NCBI RefSeq assembly: GCF_036002945.1
Contig: NZ_CP108529.1
Coordinates: 1,178,001-1,242,000, forward strand
From: Streptomyces sp. NBC_01224
GTDB taxonomy: Bacteria > Actinomycetota > Actinomycetes > Streptomycetales > Streptomycetaceae
DNA: 64,000 bases
Reading direction: 5' to 3'
In this document: positions 32,274 to 41,945 of the stretch, piece by piece
Position numbering within the stretch: position 1 is the first letter of the stretch
Layout: each line of letters opens with the position of its first letter
Notes under the pieces: model-generated
Seen by the model: the letters and a program-made list of their open reading frames with translations, nothing else
What the model was told of the DNA's origin: nothing
The model's database searches: none
Translations under genes and position numbers: made by a program

Positions 32274-35200
32274 GCATCCTCCCGGACGACCCCGCGACCG
32301 CCCCTCTCGTTCCCGCCCAGCAGGCGGCTGGAAGAGGCGTCCCGACGACGGCCGGAACCGCCGTTCCCGCTCCTGCGCGCAGCCGGTGGCAGCCACTGCG
32401 GATCGGGCTCGTCGACCTCTTCTACTACGACCGCGAGGAGTTCTGGTTCCGTGACGGCCGGCTGCTGTTGCGGGGCAACAACGGAACCGGCAAGTCCAAG
32501 GTTCTCGCCCTCACCCTTCCGTTCCTGCTCGACGGCGACCTGTCGGCACGGAGGGTGGAACCGGATGCCGATCCGAGTAAGCGGATGGAGTGGAATCTGC
32601 TGCTGGGCGGGGAACATCCGCACCCGGAACGGCTCGGCTACACCTGGGTGGAGTTCGGCCGGCTGGACGAGCGGGGCCAGGCTCATTTCCGTACGCTCAT
32701 GTGCGGGCTGAAGGCCGTGTCCGGACGCGGTATCGCCCGTCACTGGTTCGCTGTCACCGACCAGCGGATCGGCCCGGAGCTGAGCCTGCTGGACGCAACG
32801 GGAACGGCCCTGTCGCGGGACCGGCTGGCCGACGCCGTCGCCGGGCGCGGCACGGTGTACGACCAAGCCGGGACGTACCGCAGGGCGGTGGACGAAGCGC
32901 TGTTCGGGCTGGGCGAGCAGCGGTACGCGGCATTGGTGGACCTGCTCGTCCAGCTGCGCCAGCCACAGTTGTCGAAGCGTCCCAACGAAGCGGCCCTCTC
33001 GCGCGCTCTGACGGAAGCCCTGCCTCCGATGGACCAGGCGGTGATCGCCGATGTGGCCGAGGCTTTCCGTTCGTTGGACGAGGAGAAGGAGGAGCTCCGC
33101 GCGGCGAGCGAGGCGGAGCGCGCGGCCTCGGCCTTCCTGGAGCACTACCGGCGATACGCGCGGATCGCCTCGCGGCGTCGTGCGCGCATGCCGCGTACCG
33201 AGCACGCCCGTTACGAGCGGCTGCAGCGTGACCTTTCGGCGGCACAGGCCGAGCGGGGCAAGGCGCTGGAGGAGCGGGCGTCGGCACAGGAGCGCGGTGC
33301 GGCGCTGGAGGAGGCCGAGGCCCGGCTGAAGGCCCAGGACGCCGCACTGCGGGCGGGACCGGAGATGCGTAGTGCGCGCGAGCTGGAACAGGCCGGGAGG
33401 GAGGCCCTGCGGACCGGCGACGACCACGACCGCGCCGCGGCCGACCGAGACCTTGCCATGGCCGCGCACCGGCGGGCTGTGCTCCGGGTCGGCACGGCGC
33501 AGAACCGGTTGAGCGCCGCGGACGGACGGCTCGTGTCGGCGCGGCTACGGGGCCGCCGGGCGGCGCAGACAGCGCGGATCGATCCGGAGCTGCATACCCG
33601 GGACGTACCGGAGCCCGAGCTGCGGCGCTCGGTCGAGGAGGCGGTGGCGCGCCGGCAGCGCACGGTGGATCTGGTGGCGGGCCTGACCGGCCGGGCCGAG
33701 CGGGCAGCCGCCGCCCGGCTGGATGTGGCGCGGCGCCTGGACGATGCGGAAGGCGAGGTGGGGCAGGCCGGGGAGCTGGCGGCTCAGACGGCCGATGCGG
33801 TGACCGCCGCCGGCGAGGCTCTGCTGGCCCAGGTACGTGAACACGTATGCGGATGCCGTCAGTTGCGGTTTCCCGACCCGGTGGGCCTGCTGGACCGGTT
33901 GCAGGACTGGCTGTCGCATCTGAACGGGCCGAGCCCGGCACAGGTGGATGCGGCGGACGCCCATCGTGCCGCTTCGGCCGCTCTCGCGGACCTGTCCGCC
34001 CGGCTGGTGCAGCAGCAGTCGGCGCTGGCCGCACGCCGGGACGCGGTACAGCGGGAGTTGGCGGCGCTGGAGGCCGGAGGCGGGCGCGGACCGCAGGTCC
34101 CGTACACGAGAACGCCGGGAGTCCGGGAGCGGGCCACCGGTGCGCCGCTGTGGCGTCTCGTGGACTTCCACGATCACGTACCGCAGCGAGAACGCGCCTT
34201 GCTGGAGGCGGCGTTGGAGGCCTCGGGGCTGCTGGATGCCTGGGTGTGCCCGGACGGAAGTGCCGTGTCGGCACTGACCGGTCCGGCAGCGGGGAACCAC
34301 GACGTCCTGGTCGCTCCGGGGGCGCCGGTGGCCGGCACATCGCTGGCACAGGCGCTGCGGCCGGCCGTGGATCGCGAGGACGAGCGCGCACGGGCCGTGG
34401 GCGAGGAGACCGTGGGCCGGCTGCTGGTCTCCGTCGGACTGGGCGCGGTGCGGCCGCCCGGGTACGACAGCGGTACGTGGGTGGCCGTGGACGGCCGCTT
34501 CCGGGTGGGCGCGCTGACCGGCAGCTGGTCGAAGGAGGCCGCGGAGTACGTCGGTGAGGGCGCCCGGGAAGCGGCGAGGCGGGTCAGGCTGTCCGCACTC
34601 AGGGACGAACTGACCTCCGTCCAAAGGGAGTCGGCGGCACTCGCCGAGGACCGGTCGACTGTTGCGGCGCAGCGAGGGCTGCTCGACGAGGAGCTCGCCG
34701 CGCTCCCCGACGACGGCGGGCTCAGGCAGGCACACGCGCGTGCCGTCGCGGCCCGCGAGACCGCCCGTCGGGCCGTCCTGCGGCGTGACGAACGGTCGGC
34801 GGATCTGGCGCATGCAGCCGACAGCGACCGTGCGGCCGTCCGTGAACTTGCGGAGACCGCTGCGGATGTCGGTCTCTCCCCGCAGGCGACCGAGCAGCCG
34901 ACGCCGGCTACGGCCGGGGCCACGGCGGACGGGCCGCCGGTGTCCGCGGATCCCGCGTTCGCTCCGGCGGCGATGCGCCGCACGCTGGCCTCCGTACAGG
35001 ACGGTCTGGCCGACCACCGGCTGGCCCTCGCCGAGGTCTGGCCGGCGCTCCGCGAGCGGACCGAGGCCGGGCAGGCCCTTGCGGAGGAGCAGTCGGATGC
35101 TGAGGAGACGCAGGCCCGGGTCGCGGAACTGACGGAACGTACGGAAGCCGCATCCCACGCGGCAGCCTCGGCCGACGAACATCACCGCACTCTGCGCTCC

Positions 35201-36703
35201 ACCGTGGGAGCGGCGGTGGCCGAGCTGGAACAGCGTCTCGCCGAGACTGCCGGAGAGCTCGGCCGCTGTGTCCCGCAGCAGAAGGAGTCGGCCGCGGCCC
35301 GCGCCGCGGCGGACCGGCGTGCCAGTCACGCCGAGGGCCGCATCGAACAGCTGGAGTCCGGTCTCGACACCGCTTCCGCCGCGCGGACGGATGCGGTGGA
35401 AGCGCTGCGCCGGTTCGCTTCCACGGGACTGATCGGGGTGGCCGTCCCCGAGCTCGTGCTGCCGCCGCTGAACGACGGCGCGTGGGCGGTCACTCCGGCC
35501 GTCGCGCTCGCCCGTGGCATCGAGGCGGAGTTGTCGGCGGCGGACGATTCGGACGGATCCTGGGAGCGTGTGCAGCGTCGTCTGAGTGAGGAGCTCAAGT
35601 CCCTGCAGGACGCACTGTCCCGGCACGGTCATACCGCGTCGGCCCGGATGGTGGAGGATGGGATGGTCGTCGACATCGTCTACCAGGGGCGCGAGCGGGC
35701 CGTACCCGAGCTGGCGGAGGCACTCGCCACCGAGGTCGGCGAGTTGCAGCGCATCCTGTCCGCTCATGAGCGGGAGATCCTGGAGACCCATCTGCTCACG
35801 GAGGTCGCGGGCACCCTCCAGGAGCTGATCGGCGCGGCCGAGCGTCAGGTGCGGGCGATGAACGCGGAACTGGAGGAGCGGCCCACCTCCACGGGCATGA
35901 AGCTGCGCCTGGTGTGGCGGTCGTCCCGCAAGGCGCCGACGGGACTGGCCCGCGCACGCGAGCAGTTGCGGCAGTCCGCCGACGCCTGGTCACCGGAGGA
36001 TCGCGCGGCGGTCGGCGAGTTCCTGCAGTCGCAGATCACTCTGCGGCAGTCGGCCGACGTATCGGGCAGCCGACTGGAGCAGCTGACCGCGGCGCTGGAC
36101 TACCGGGCCTGGCATGAGTTCGGGATCGAACGCCATCAGCACGGCCGCTGGGTGTCGGCCACCGGCCCCGCTTCGGGTGGCGAGCGGGTGCTCGCTGTAT
36201 CGGTGCCGCTGTTCGCCGCGGCCTCCTCCCACTACGCGACGGCCGCCAGTCCGCACGCACCCCGGCTCGTCACCCTGGACGAGGCGTTCGCGGGCGTCGA
36301 CGACGACTCGCGCGCCAAGTGCCTCGGGCTGCTGCACGCCTTCGACCTGGACGTCGTCATGACGAGCGAACGGGAGTGGGCGTGCTATCCCCAGGTTCCG
36401 GGGGTGGCGATCGCTCAGCTGTCCCGTATCGACGAGGTGGCGGCGGTATTGGTGACCCGCTGGGAATGGGACGGGACGGAGCGCGCCCGGGGGTTCGAGC
36501 CGGACCGCGGACCGGTCGGTACCCGGGCCGAACCGGACACGGCGGCACCGGGACGCGCGGGCGCGGAAGGAGTGGGCGCCGAGCCGGTGTCGGCGGCTCC
36601 GAGTCCGCCGGACTCTCCGGCCCGTACGGCGATCGCGGGCCCGGCCGTCGACGCCGCCTCCGGTGCGCAGAACGCGACTCTCCAGGATTGCGCGTGGCAG
36701 TGA
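32270..36703 (+). CDS. jetC: Wadjet type II SMC-like ATPase JetC (TIGR02680 family)
   Basis: A 1477-residue SMC/MukB-like protein. Walker A is RGNNGTGKSKVL (GNNGTGKS at 69-76), the ABC signature ASGGERVLAVSVPLF lies near residue 1302, and Walker B LVTLDEAFAGVDDDSR lies near 1332. About 1100 residues of Ala/Glu/Arg-rich coiled coil with a central hinge-like segment (VPYTRTPGVRERATGAPLWR, about 605-780) join the head halves. A Pro/Ala-rich tail of about 60 residues follows the head. It hydrolyses ATP to drive DNA loop extrusion. The TTG start overlaps the jetB stop (TTGA). The length suits the TIGR02680 family. Confidence 0.95.
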   Translation: MSILPDDPATAPLVPAQQAAGRGVPTTAGTAVPAPARSRWQPLRIGLVDLFYYDREEFWFRDGRLLLRGNNGTGKSKVLALTLPFLLDGDLSARRVEPDADPSKRMEWNLLLGGEHPHPERLGYTWVEFGRLDERGQAHFRTLMCGLKAVSGRGIARHWFAVTDQRIGPELSLLDATGTALSRDRLADAVAGRGTVYDQAGTYRRAVDEALFGLGEQRYAALVDLLVQLRQPQLSKRPNEAALSRALTEALPPMDQAVIADVAEAFRSLDEEKEELRAASEAERAASAFLEHYRRYARIASRRRARMPRTEHARYERLQRDLSAAQAERGKALEERASAQERGAALEEAEARLKAQDAALRAGPEMRSARELEQAGREALRTGDDHDRAAADRDLAMAAHRRAVLRVGTAQNRLSAADGRLVSARLRGRRAAQTARIDPELHTRDVPEPELRRSVEEAVARRQRTVDLVAGLTGRAERAAAARLDVARRLDDAEGEVGQAGELAAQTADAVTAAGEALLAQVREHVCGCRQLRFPDPVGLLDRLQDWLSHLNGPSPAQVDAADAHRAASAALADLSARLVQQQSALAARRDAVQRELAALEAGGGRGPQVPYTRTPGVRERATGAPLWRLVDFHDHVPQRERALLEAALEASGLLDAWVCPDGSAVSALTGPAAGNHDVLVAPGAPVAGTSLAQALRPAVDREDERARAVGEETVGRLLVSVGLGAVRPPGYDSGTWVAVDGRFRVGALTGSWSKEAAEYVGEGAREAARRVRLSALRDELTSVQRESAALAEDRSTVAAQRGLLDEELAALPDDGGLRQAHARAVAARETARRAVLRRDERSADLAHAADSDRAAVRELAETAADVGLSPQATEQPTPATAGATADGPPVSADPAFAPAAMRRTLASVQDGLADHRLALAEVWPALRERTEAGQALAEEQSDAEETQARVAELTERTEAASHAAASADEHHRTLRSTVGAAVAELEQRLAETAGELGRCVPQQKESAAARAAADRRASHAEGRIEQLESGLDTASAARTDAVEALRRFASTGLIGVAVPELVLPPLNDGAWAVTPAVALARGIEAELSAADDSDGSWERVQRRLSEELKSLQDALSRHGHTASARMVEDGMVVDIVYQGRERAVPELAEALATEVGELQRILSAHEREILETHLLTEVAGTLQELIGAAERQVRAMNAELEERPTSTGMKLRLVWRSSRKAPTGLARAREQLRQSADAWSPEDRAAVGEFLQSQITLRQSADVSGSRLEQLTAALDYRAWHEFGIERHQHGRWVSATGPASGGERVLAVSVPLFAAASSHYATAASPHAPRLVTLDEAFAGVDDDSRAKCLGLLHAFDLDVVMTSEREWACYPQVPGVAIAQLSRIDEVAAVLVTRWEWDGTERARGFEPDRGPVGTRAEPDTAAPGRAGAEGVGAEPVSAAPSPPDSPARTAIAGPAVDAASGAQNATLQDCAWQ

Positions 36704-38064
36704 TTCCTCCGCCCGGCGAGGCGGCGTCACCGGACCCGGGCGGGGCAACACACGCAGGGGACCGGCCCCGGAGCGACGGGAGTACGCATCCCGGTCCGGC
36801 TCCGATCGACCTCGTGCGCCTGCGCCGCCTGCTCGGCGCACCGGAGCTGGCGTGGCTCGTCGAGCGGATCCGGCGACGGCTCGAACGCGAGGAACCCCTC
36901 ACCGGCTCGGTGTCCCTCGCCGATCCCGACGACGCAGGGCGTGGCGCGGTCGAGCGGCTGTTGGGCAGGGCGCCTCGTCGCGGTCGGTCCCTCTCCGTAC
37001 GGCTGGAGGCGGTGGACCACGTCCTGCGCCGTTCCGGCATCAGCCCCGACGGTCTCGCGGCGGCCGTACGCGCACTGACCGGCCCCGTAGTGCCGGTGCG
37101 GGCCGAGCGGGACGAGAAGGCGCGGGCCTGGGCCGAGGCGTATGCCCCGCTCGACGCTCTGGTGACGCGCCGCCCCGACCTGGCGAAGTGGGCTGACCGG
37201 ATGCGGGGCGAGGGGCTCGTACGACGCCTGGCTCCTGAGCCACGACTGGCCGCGGCCCTGCTCGCCGACACGGCGTCCGCCCTGGACGGCCTGCCCGTCG
37301 AACCGGCCATGTCCCTCCCGGCTTTCGCGGCGCGTGCACTGGGCAACGCACACGCCCTGGACGACGGCACCGCCCTCGCCACGCTCGTACTGTCCGCCCT
37401 GCGACGGCTCAGCGGCCGGCCACCGGGCAGCGGTGCGCAGTGGCGACGGGAGACCTGGGCCTCGGCGGGACTGGTCAGAGACGAGTTGTCGTCGACGGTC
37501 CTCGCCCTGAACGTGCGCGGCACACCGGCTCTCGACCTGCACGCCGACGCGGGTGAACCCGTCGTGCTGACGCTGCGCCAGCTCACCCGTCACCCCTCAT
37601 CGCCGCGCACGCGGCCGACCACCGTAAGGATCTGCGAAAACCCGGCGGTCGTGGCCGCTGCGGCCGACGCCCACGGCACGGGCTGCGCCCCACTGATCTG
37701 TCTGCAGGGCCAGCCGTCAGCCGCCGCGCTCGCCCTGCTGGGCACGCTCCACGCGCATGGCTCGACGCTGCTCTACCACGGCGACTTCGACTGGGGCGGA
37801 CTGCGGATCGCGTCGACGCTGCTGCGGCATGTGGCCTGGCGGCCATGGCGGTACACGGCCACCGAATACCGTACGGCCGTGGGCCGCACCACGCCGCTCG
37901 CCCCGCTCACCGGCCGGCCCGTCGACTCCCCGTGGGACCCCGGACTGCGCCCTGCGCTCGTCGAACTGGGGGTACGTGTCGAGGAGGAGTCCGTCCTCGA
38001 CGATCTCCTCACCGATCTCCTCGACGGTCCGTCCACGAGGAACGGCAGGGCGGGCGCTCAGTAG
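36694..38064 (+). CDS. jetD: Wadjet type II Toprim nuclease JetD (TIGR02679; DUF2399/DUF3323)
   Basis: A protein of about 456 residues. The N-terminal DUF3323-type part (LRRLLGAPELAWLVERIRRRLE) precedes a DUF2399 Toprim domain with the acidic triad: Glu315 in ICENPAVV and Asp364/Asp366 in YHGDFDWGGLRIA. In Wadjet systems JetD is the nuclease that cleaves plasmid DNA after loop extrusion stalls. The GTG at 36694 has AGGA at 6-nt spacing; GTG 36700, inside the jetC stop (GTGA), is nearly as good. All three catalytic acids are present, so the system looks intact. Confidence 0.92.
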   Translation: MAVIPPPGEAASPDPGGATHAGDRPRSDGSTHPGPAPIDLVRLRRLLGAPELAWLVERIRRRLEREEPLTGSVSLADPDDAGRGAVERLLGRAPRRGRSLSVRLEAVDHVLRRSGISPDGLAAAVRALTGPVVPVRAERDEKARAWAEAYAPLDALVTRRPDLAKWADRMRGEGLVRRLAPEPRLAAALLADTASALDGLPVEPAMSLPAFAARALGNAHALDDGTALATLVLSALRRLSGRPPGSGAQWRRETWASAGLVRDELSSTVLALNVRGTPALDLHADAGEPVVLTLRQLTRHPSSPRTRPTTVRICENPAVVAAAADAHGTGCAPLICLQGQPSAAALALLGTLHAHGSTLLYHGDFDWGGLRIASTLLRHVAWRPWRYTATEYRTAVGRTTPLAPLTGRPVDSPWDPGLRPALVELGVRVEEESVLDDLLTDLLDGPSTRNGRAGAQ

Positions 38065-38426
38065 TTCGCCCCGACGTGGGCCGCCGATGGAGACAGCGGG
38101 AACCGTGCGTACGCCTCCACGGCCGTCCTGCGAACACATCGCCGGCCCCCGGTCGTGCCCACGGTTTCGGCCGTGGAACGGGCTCGGCGCGCGTACGACG
38201 TCATCCCGGTGTGGTGCTCAAGGAGGTCGCATCCGGCAAGCCCTCCGCCGAGGTCGGCCACTGGACGGCAGCACGGGCTCGTGGGCGAGGCGTGGCCCCC
38301 GAGCCCTGGAAATTCTCACCGTCCGTCCCTCGACGCCTTCCGAGCCGATGGCCTGGAACGCCCCTCCGAGGCGGAACACGGTGTCCGGCGCCGTCCGGTG
38401 CCACGAGGGGCCTGCGTCACCTCATC
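38065..38426. other. intergenic region after the Wadjet operon
   Basis: No supported gene. A short stem ccacgg/ccgtgg (38159-38164 with 38171-38176, 6-nt loop) about 95 nt after jetD could be a weak terminator. The rest reads as GC-rich, non-coding-looking sequence leading to the leaderless promoter of the response regulator. Confidence 0.4.
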
Positions 38427-38432
38427 TACGAT
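38427..38432 (+). promoter_or_regulatory. -10 element of a leaderless promoter
   Basis: TACGAT (TANNNT) lies 7 nt upstream of the GTG at 38440, so transcription should start at the first codon. No ribosome binding site precedes the GTG, which supports both the leaderless model and this start. The same hexamer and spacing occur before the ATG at 1650. Confidence 0.55.
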
Positions 38433-38439
38433 CAACCGC

Positions 38440-39168
38440 GTGTGCGCAAACGTCATAGTCGCCGAAGACGACGAGAAACAGGCCGAACTTGTACGCCGCT
38501 ATCTGGAACACGAGGGCCACGCGGTCACGGTCGTCGGGGACGGCCTGGCTGCCCTTGCCGAGGTCCGGCACCGGGAGCCCGATCTGCTGGTGCTCGATGT
38601 GATGATGCCGCGGGCCGACGGTCTGGACGTGGTACGTGTGCTGCGCGCCGAGCACCGGGAGCTGCCGGTGCTGATGCTGACGGCCCGCAGCACGGAGGAC
38701 GATCTGCTGCTGGGTCTGGATCTCGGTGCGGACGACTATGTGACGAAGCCGTACAGTCCGCGTGAGTTGATGGCGCGCGTACGGACGCTGCTTCGTCGCA
38801 CCCGGCAGGTTGCGGCAGGTACCGATCCCGCCGCGGATCAGGTACTGACGGTGGGTGCGCTCGTGGTCGATCCGGTCCGGCACGAGGTGTCGGTCGAGGG
38901 CCGGTTCGTGGAGTGCACGCCCGGTGAGTTCCGGATTCTCGCCGCCATGGCGGCCGAGCCCGAGCGGGTCTTCACCCGGCAGCGGCTCCTGGAGGAGCTG
39001 CACGGCTTCGACCGGTACATCAGCTTTCGCACCGTCGACGTGCACATCATGAACCTGCGCAAGAAGATCGAGCCCGCACCGCGTCGGCCGGCCCGGCTGC
39101 TCACCGTCTTCGGTGTCGGCTACAAGCTGACGGACCCGGCGAGGAATGCTTCGCGTGCGTCGTCGTAG
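38440..39168 (+). CDS. OmpR/PhoB-type response regulator
   Basis: A 242-residue regulator with a receiver domain (acidic pair D10/D11, phospho-acceptor D53 in LLVLDVMMP, T81, K103 in VTKPYSP) and a C-terminal winged-helix DNA-binding domain (ECTPGEFRILAAMAAEPERVFTRQRLLEEL, RTVDVHIMNLRKKIE, FGVGYKL). It is probably translated from a leaderless message starting at GTG 38440. Its last 23 nt overlap the start of the sensor kinase gene, so the pair is translationally coupled. The genes downstream (small membrane protein, sortase) are plausible targets given their proximity; that is inference. Confidence 0.93.
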   Translation: MCANVIVAEDDEKQAELVRRYLEHEGHAVTVVGDGLAALAEVRHREPDLLVLDVMMPRADGLDVVRVLRAEHRELPVLMLTARSTEDDLLLGLDLGADDYVTKPYSPRELMARVRTLLRRTRQVAAGTDPAADQVLTVGALVVDPVRHEVSVEGRFVECTPGEFRILAAMAAEPERVFTRQRLLEELHGFDRYISFRTVDVHIMNLRKKIEPAPRRPARLLTVFGVGYKLTDPARNASRASS

Positions 39169-41239
39169 CCGGGTGCGTGGTGTGCCCCTTCGACGTGAGC
39201 AGCGGGCGCGGCTGCCGCTCCGCAAGAGTCTGTTCGGCCGTCTGCTGGCGGTATCGGCGCTGGTGGCGGCGTGTTCGGTGGCCGCCACGGCCTGGCTTGC
39301 CGTACAGACCACCTCCGGCGCCATCAAGCAGGAACAGGGTCAGAACCTCACCGCCGACGCCCGGATCTACAACACCCTGCTCGGATACGCGGCGGCTCAC
39401 CCCACCTGGGACGGCGTCGACAGCACCGTGCACGACCTGGCGCGGCAGTCCGGTCGGCGGATCGCCCTCACCACCGAGCAGCGCCGTCCACTCGCCGATT
39501 CCGCCACCCGGCCGTCCCCGCCCGCCCTGCCGCCCGAGGCATCGGCGATCGTGGATCCGCTGTCCGTGGACACGGCGCTGTCCCAGACGGTGGGCCGGGC
39601 CGGCGTCACGGCCGACCGTGTCGACCCGCGAGCAGTCGGTCCGTTCCGGCTGCCCGCGGCCGAGCGTACGGCGTTGCAGCGTGCCGCCGACCGGAGTGTG
39701 GCGTGCCTGAATCGGTCCGGGGTCGCGGCAGATGTGGTCCAGGGCCCGAGTGGGCGCCCGCGCATCGAGGTCGTGGGCAACGATCCCGACCGGGTGCAGG
39801 GCACCAGGTGCGCATCCGACAAATTGGATGAACCGACAGCGACCGAGCGGAAGGCGCTGGGGGCGCTCAATCAGCTCGCCGATGCCTGCCTGAAACGTCA
39901 GGGCCGCACCGGCGTGCGGCTCAATCCGGATCTGTCCTGGGGCGACGGTCCCAAGCCGATGCCCAGCGCCGGCGTCTCCGCCCGAACGCCCGCCCCCGCG
40001 CCGAGCGTCCGCACCGGCGACGACGACCGGGCCACCGCATCCTGCGTGGGCACGGCCCGCCGTGAGCAGCTCAGTTCCTATGTCGCCTCGCCCGCACTGC
40101 TGTTCATCGGCGACGAGGGCGGCACGACCGTGCCCGGCTTCGACCTCTCCCCGGCGAACACCGCGAAGATCGCGGGTGCCGCGGCGCTCGTCCTGGCGCT
40201 CACCGTCGGAGCCACCATGCTGGCCGGGGCCCGGCTCGTACGGCCGCTGCACGCCCTCACCGGTGCGGCACAACGGATGCGGGACGGGGAGGACTCCGCG
40301 CCGGTGCTGGTCACCGACGACAACGAGATCGGGCGGCTCGCCGCGGCCTTCAACGACATGTCGGCCCACCGTGCCCGCCTCGAAGGACAGCGCAAGGACA
40401 TGGTCAGCGACGTCGCCCACGAACTACGCACCCCGCTGAGCAACATCCGCGGCTGGCTGGAGGCAGCGCAGGACGGTCTGGCGGAGCCCGACCCGGCGTT
40501 CATCTCCTCGCTCCACACGGAGGCCGTTCAGCTGCAGCACATCATCGACGATCTCCAGGATCTGGCCGCGGCCGACGCGGGTGCGCTGCGGTTGCACCCC
40601 GAGCCGGTACGCATCGAGGACGTTCTGGGACAGGTCGCCGCGGCCCACCAGGGGCGGGCGGAGACGGCTGGGGTCACGTTGACCGTCCTCACGGCGACGG
40701 CCGGCGCTCCCAGTCCCGAGCTGACGGCCGATCCGGTCCGGCTGCATCAGGCCATCGGCAACCTCGTCTCCAACGCGGTGCGTCACACTCCGGCCGGTGG
40801 AAATGTCACATTGCATGCGCACGGGTCAGCGTGCGCGGACCAGGTCGTGGTGGACGTCACGGATACGGGCAGCGGCATCCCTGCCGAAGATCTGCCCCAT
40901 GTCTTCGACCGCTTCTGGCGCGCGGAGAAGTCCCGCAGCCGCCGCACCGGCGGCAGCGGGCTGGGCCTGGCGATCGTACGGAAACTCGTCGAGGCGCACG
41001 GCGGCTCGGTGAGTGCCGTGAGCGTCGAGGGGCAGGGTTCGGTGTTCACGCTCCGGCTGCCGGCAGATCATGCACGGACGGGGTCGGACGAATGGGGAGA
41101 GGCTGGTGGGTCGGGCGAGTCCCAAGGAGCCTCGACGGGCCTGCCGGGGAGCGTGGCAGGCGGCTGCGAGCGCGAGAGCGGCGCGGGCGGACCCGAGCCT
41201 GCCGTGGGCGGCCGTGGAAGCGGTGCGGGCCAGGCCTGA
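39146..41239 (+). CDS. two-component sensor histidine kinase
   Basis: A 697-residue membrane kinase. The first transmembrane helix (LLAVSALVAACSVAATAWLAV, about 33-53) and the second (TAKIAGAAALVLALTVGATML, about 339-359) enclose a long extracellular sensor region of about 285 residues containing four Cys. A HAMP domain follows, then HisKA with H425 in DVAHELRTPLSNIRG, and a complete HATPase domain (NLVSNAVRHT, VTDTGSGIPAEDLPHVFDRFWR, GGSGLGLAIVRKL). A Gly/Ser/Glu-rich tail of about 60 residues ends the protein. It overlaps the response regulator gene. The large Cys-containing sensor domain suggests detection of an envelope signal. Confidence 0.93.
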   Translation: MLRVRRRSRVRGVPLRREQRARLPLRKSLFGRLLAVSALVAACSVAATAWLAVQTTSGAIKQEQGQNLTADARIYNTLLGYAAAHPTWDGVDSTVHDLARQSGRRIALTTEQRRPLADSATRPSPPALPPEASAIVDPLSVDTALSQTVGRAGVTADRVDPRAVGPFRLPAAERTALQRAADRSVACLNRSGVAADVVQGPSGRPRIEVVGNDPDRVQGTRCASDKLDEPTATERKALGALNQLADACLKRQGRTGVRLNPDLSWGDGPKPMPSAGVSARTPAPAPSVRTGDDDRATASCVGTARREQLSSYVASPALLFIGDEGGTTVPGFDLSPANTAKIAGAAALVLALTVGATMLAGARLVRPLHALTGAAQRMRDGEDSAPVLVTDDNEIGRLAAAFNDMSAHRARLEGQRKDMVSDVAHELRTPLSNIRGWLEAAQDGLAEPDPAFISSLHTEAVQLQHIIDDLQDLAAADAGALRLHPEPVRIEDVLGQVAAAHQGRAETAGVTLTVLTATAGAPSPELTADPVRLHQAIGNLVSNAVRHTPAGGNVTLHAHGSACADQVVVDVTDTGSGIPAEDLPHVFDRFWRAEKSRSRRTGGSGLGLAIVRKLVEAHGGSVSAVSVEGQGSVFTLRLPADHARTGSDEWGEAGGSGESQGASTGLPGSVAGGCERESGAGGPEPAVGGRGSGAGQA

Positions 41240-41363
41240 TGCGATGACCACAGCGATCTGACAGCTTCTTCATAACTTCACGCCAGCCTGTCGGCATGCC
41301 TTGTGCCCGGTGCGAACCGGCTTCCGGGCACCACCGAGGCCGACCTGGAATGGAGCCATGCCC

Positions 41364-41792
41364 ATGCCCCACCGTCTGTCCCTGCGTACCGCCCTTCTTG
41401 CCGCTGTCGCGGCCGGCGCGGTACTCGTCCCGTCGACCGCGGCCTTCGCCGACAGCACGCCCGCACCGAAGCCGTCCGTCGAGCCGTCCGCCGCAGCCGC
41501 CCCGGCCGGTACCACCACCGCGCCCACGCGGGGCACGGAGCCGTCGGTTGCGCCCCGTGGCGGTGTCGCCGCAGGCGACAGTCCCGCCCCGGCCGTGGTC
41601 GAGCGTCCGGCCGCGGACAAGCGTTCCGCGGCCGCCGCTCCGCGCGGTGGCGTCGCCGCGGGCGAGCGACCGGCCGGGACCTCGGGCGGCAGCACCACCG
41701 CCCTTGCCGGGTCGGCCGCAGCCGCTCTTCTGGTCGCGGGAGCGGGAACGGTCGTGCTGCGCCGCCGCTCCGCCGCCCAGCAGGGCCGCTGA
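41364..41792 (+). CDS. small exported protein with C-terminal membrane anchor
   Basis: A 142-residue protein with a signal peptide (MPHRLSLRTALLAAVAAGA to TAAFADS), a Pro/Ala/Thr-rich body with two copies of APRGGVAAG, and a C-terminal hydrophobic helix (STTALAGSAAAALLVAGAG) with a basic end (VLRRRSAAQQGR). The overall plan resembles a sortase substrate, but no LPxTG or LAxTG motif is visible, so it is probably just membrane-anchored. The ATG at 41364 has GGAG at 8-nt spacing; the ATG at 41358 is too close to it. It lies between the two-component genes and the sortase. Confidence 0.7.
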   Translation: MPHRLSLRTALLAAVAAGAVLVPSTAAFADSTPAPKPSVEPSAAAAPAGTTTAPTRGTEPSVAPRGGVAAGDSPAPAVVERPAADKRSAAAAPRGGVAAGERPAGTSGGSTTALAGSAAAALLVAGAGTVVLRRRSAAQQGR

Positions 41793-41886
41793 ACTGCCGC
41801 TGCGTCAACCACGTCACGGCAACCGACATGCACGGCAATGTGACCGCGCGCGACAACTGACCGTGCACAGCAGTTGACCTTCCCTC

Positions 41887-41916
41887 GTGGCGCCGCCCGG
41901 TCCCGGGCGGCGCCAC
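41887..41916 (+). terminator. strong hairpin between the small surface gene and the sortase gene
   Basis: gtggcgccgcccg pairs perfectly over 13 bp with cgggcggcgccac around a 4-nt loop. It ends 29 nt before the sortase ATG. It may terminate most transcripts or act as an attenuator of the sortase gene. Confidence 0.7.
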
Positions 41917-41945
41917 TGCCATCTCCGTCCCGTTCTGGAGCCCCC

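Noticed and set aside
32754..34391. Long minus-strand frame inside jetC
   Set aside because: A Pro/Arg-rich shadow of the coiled-coil coding sequence; the sense protein is a clear SMC-like ATPase.
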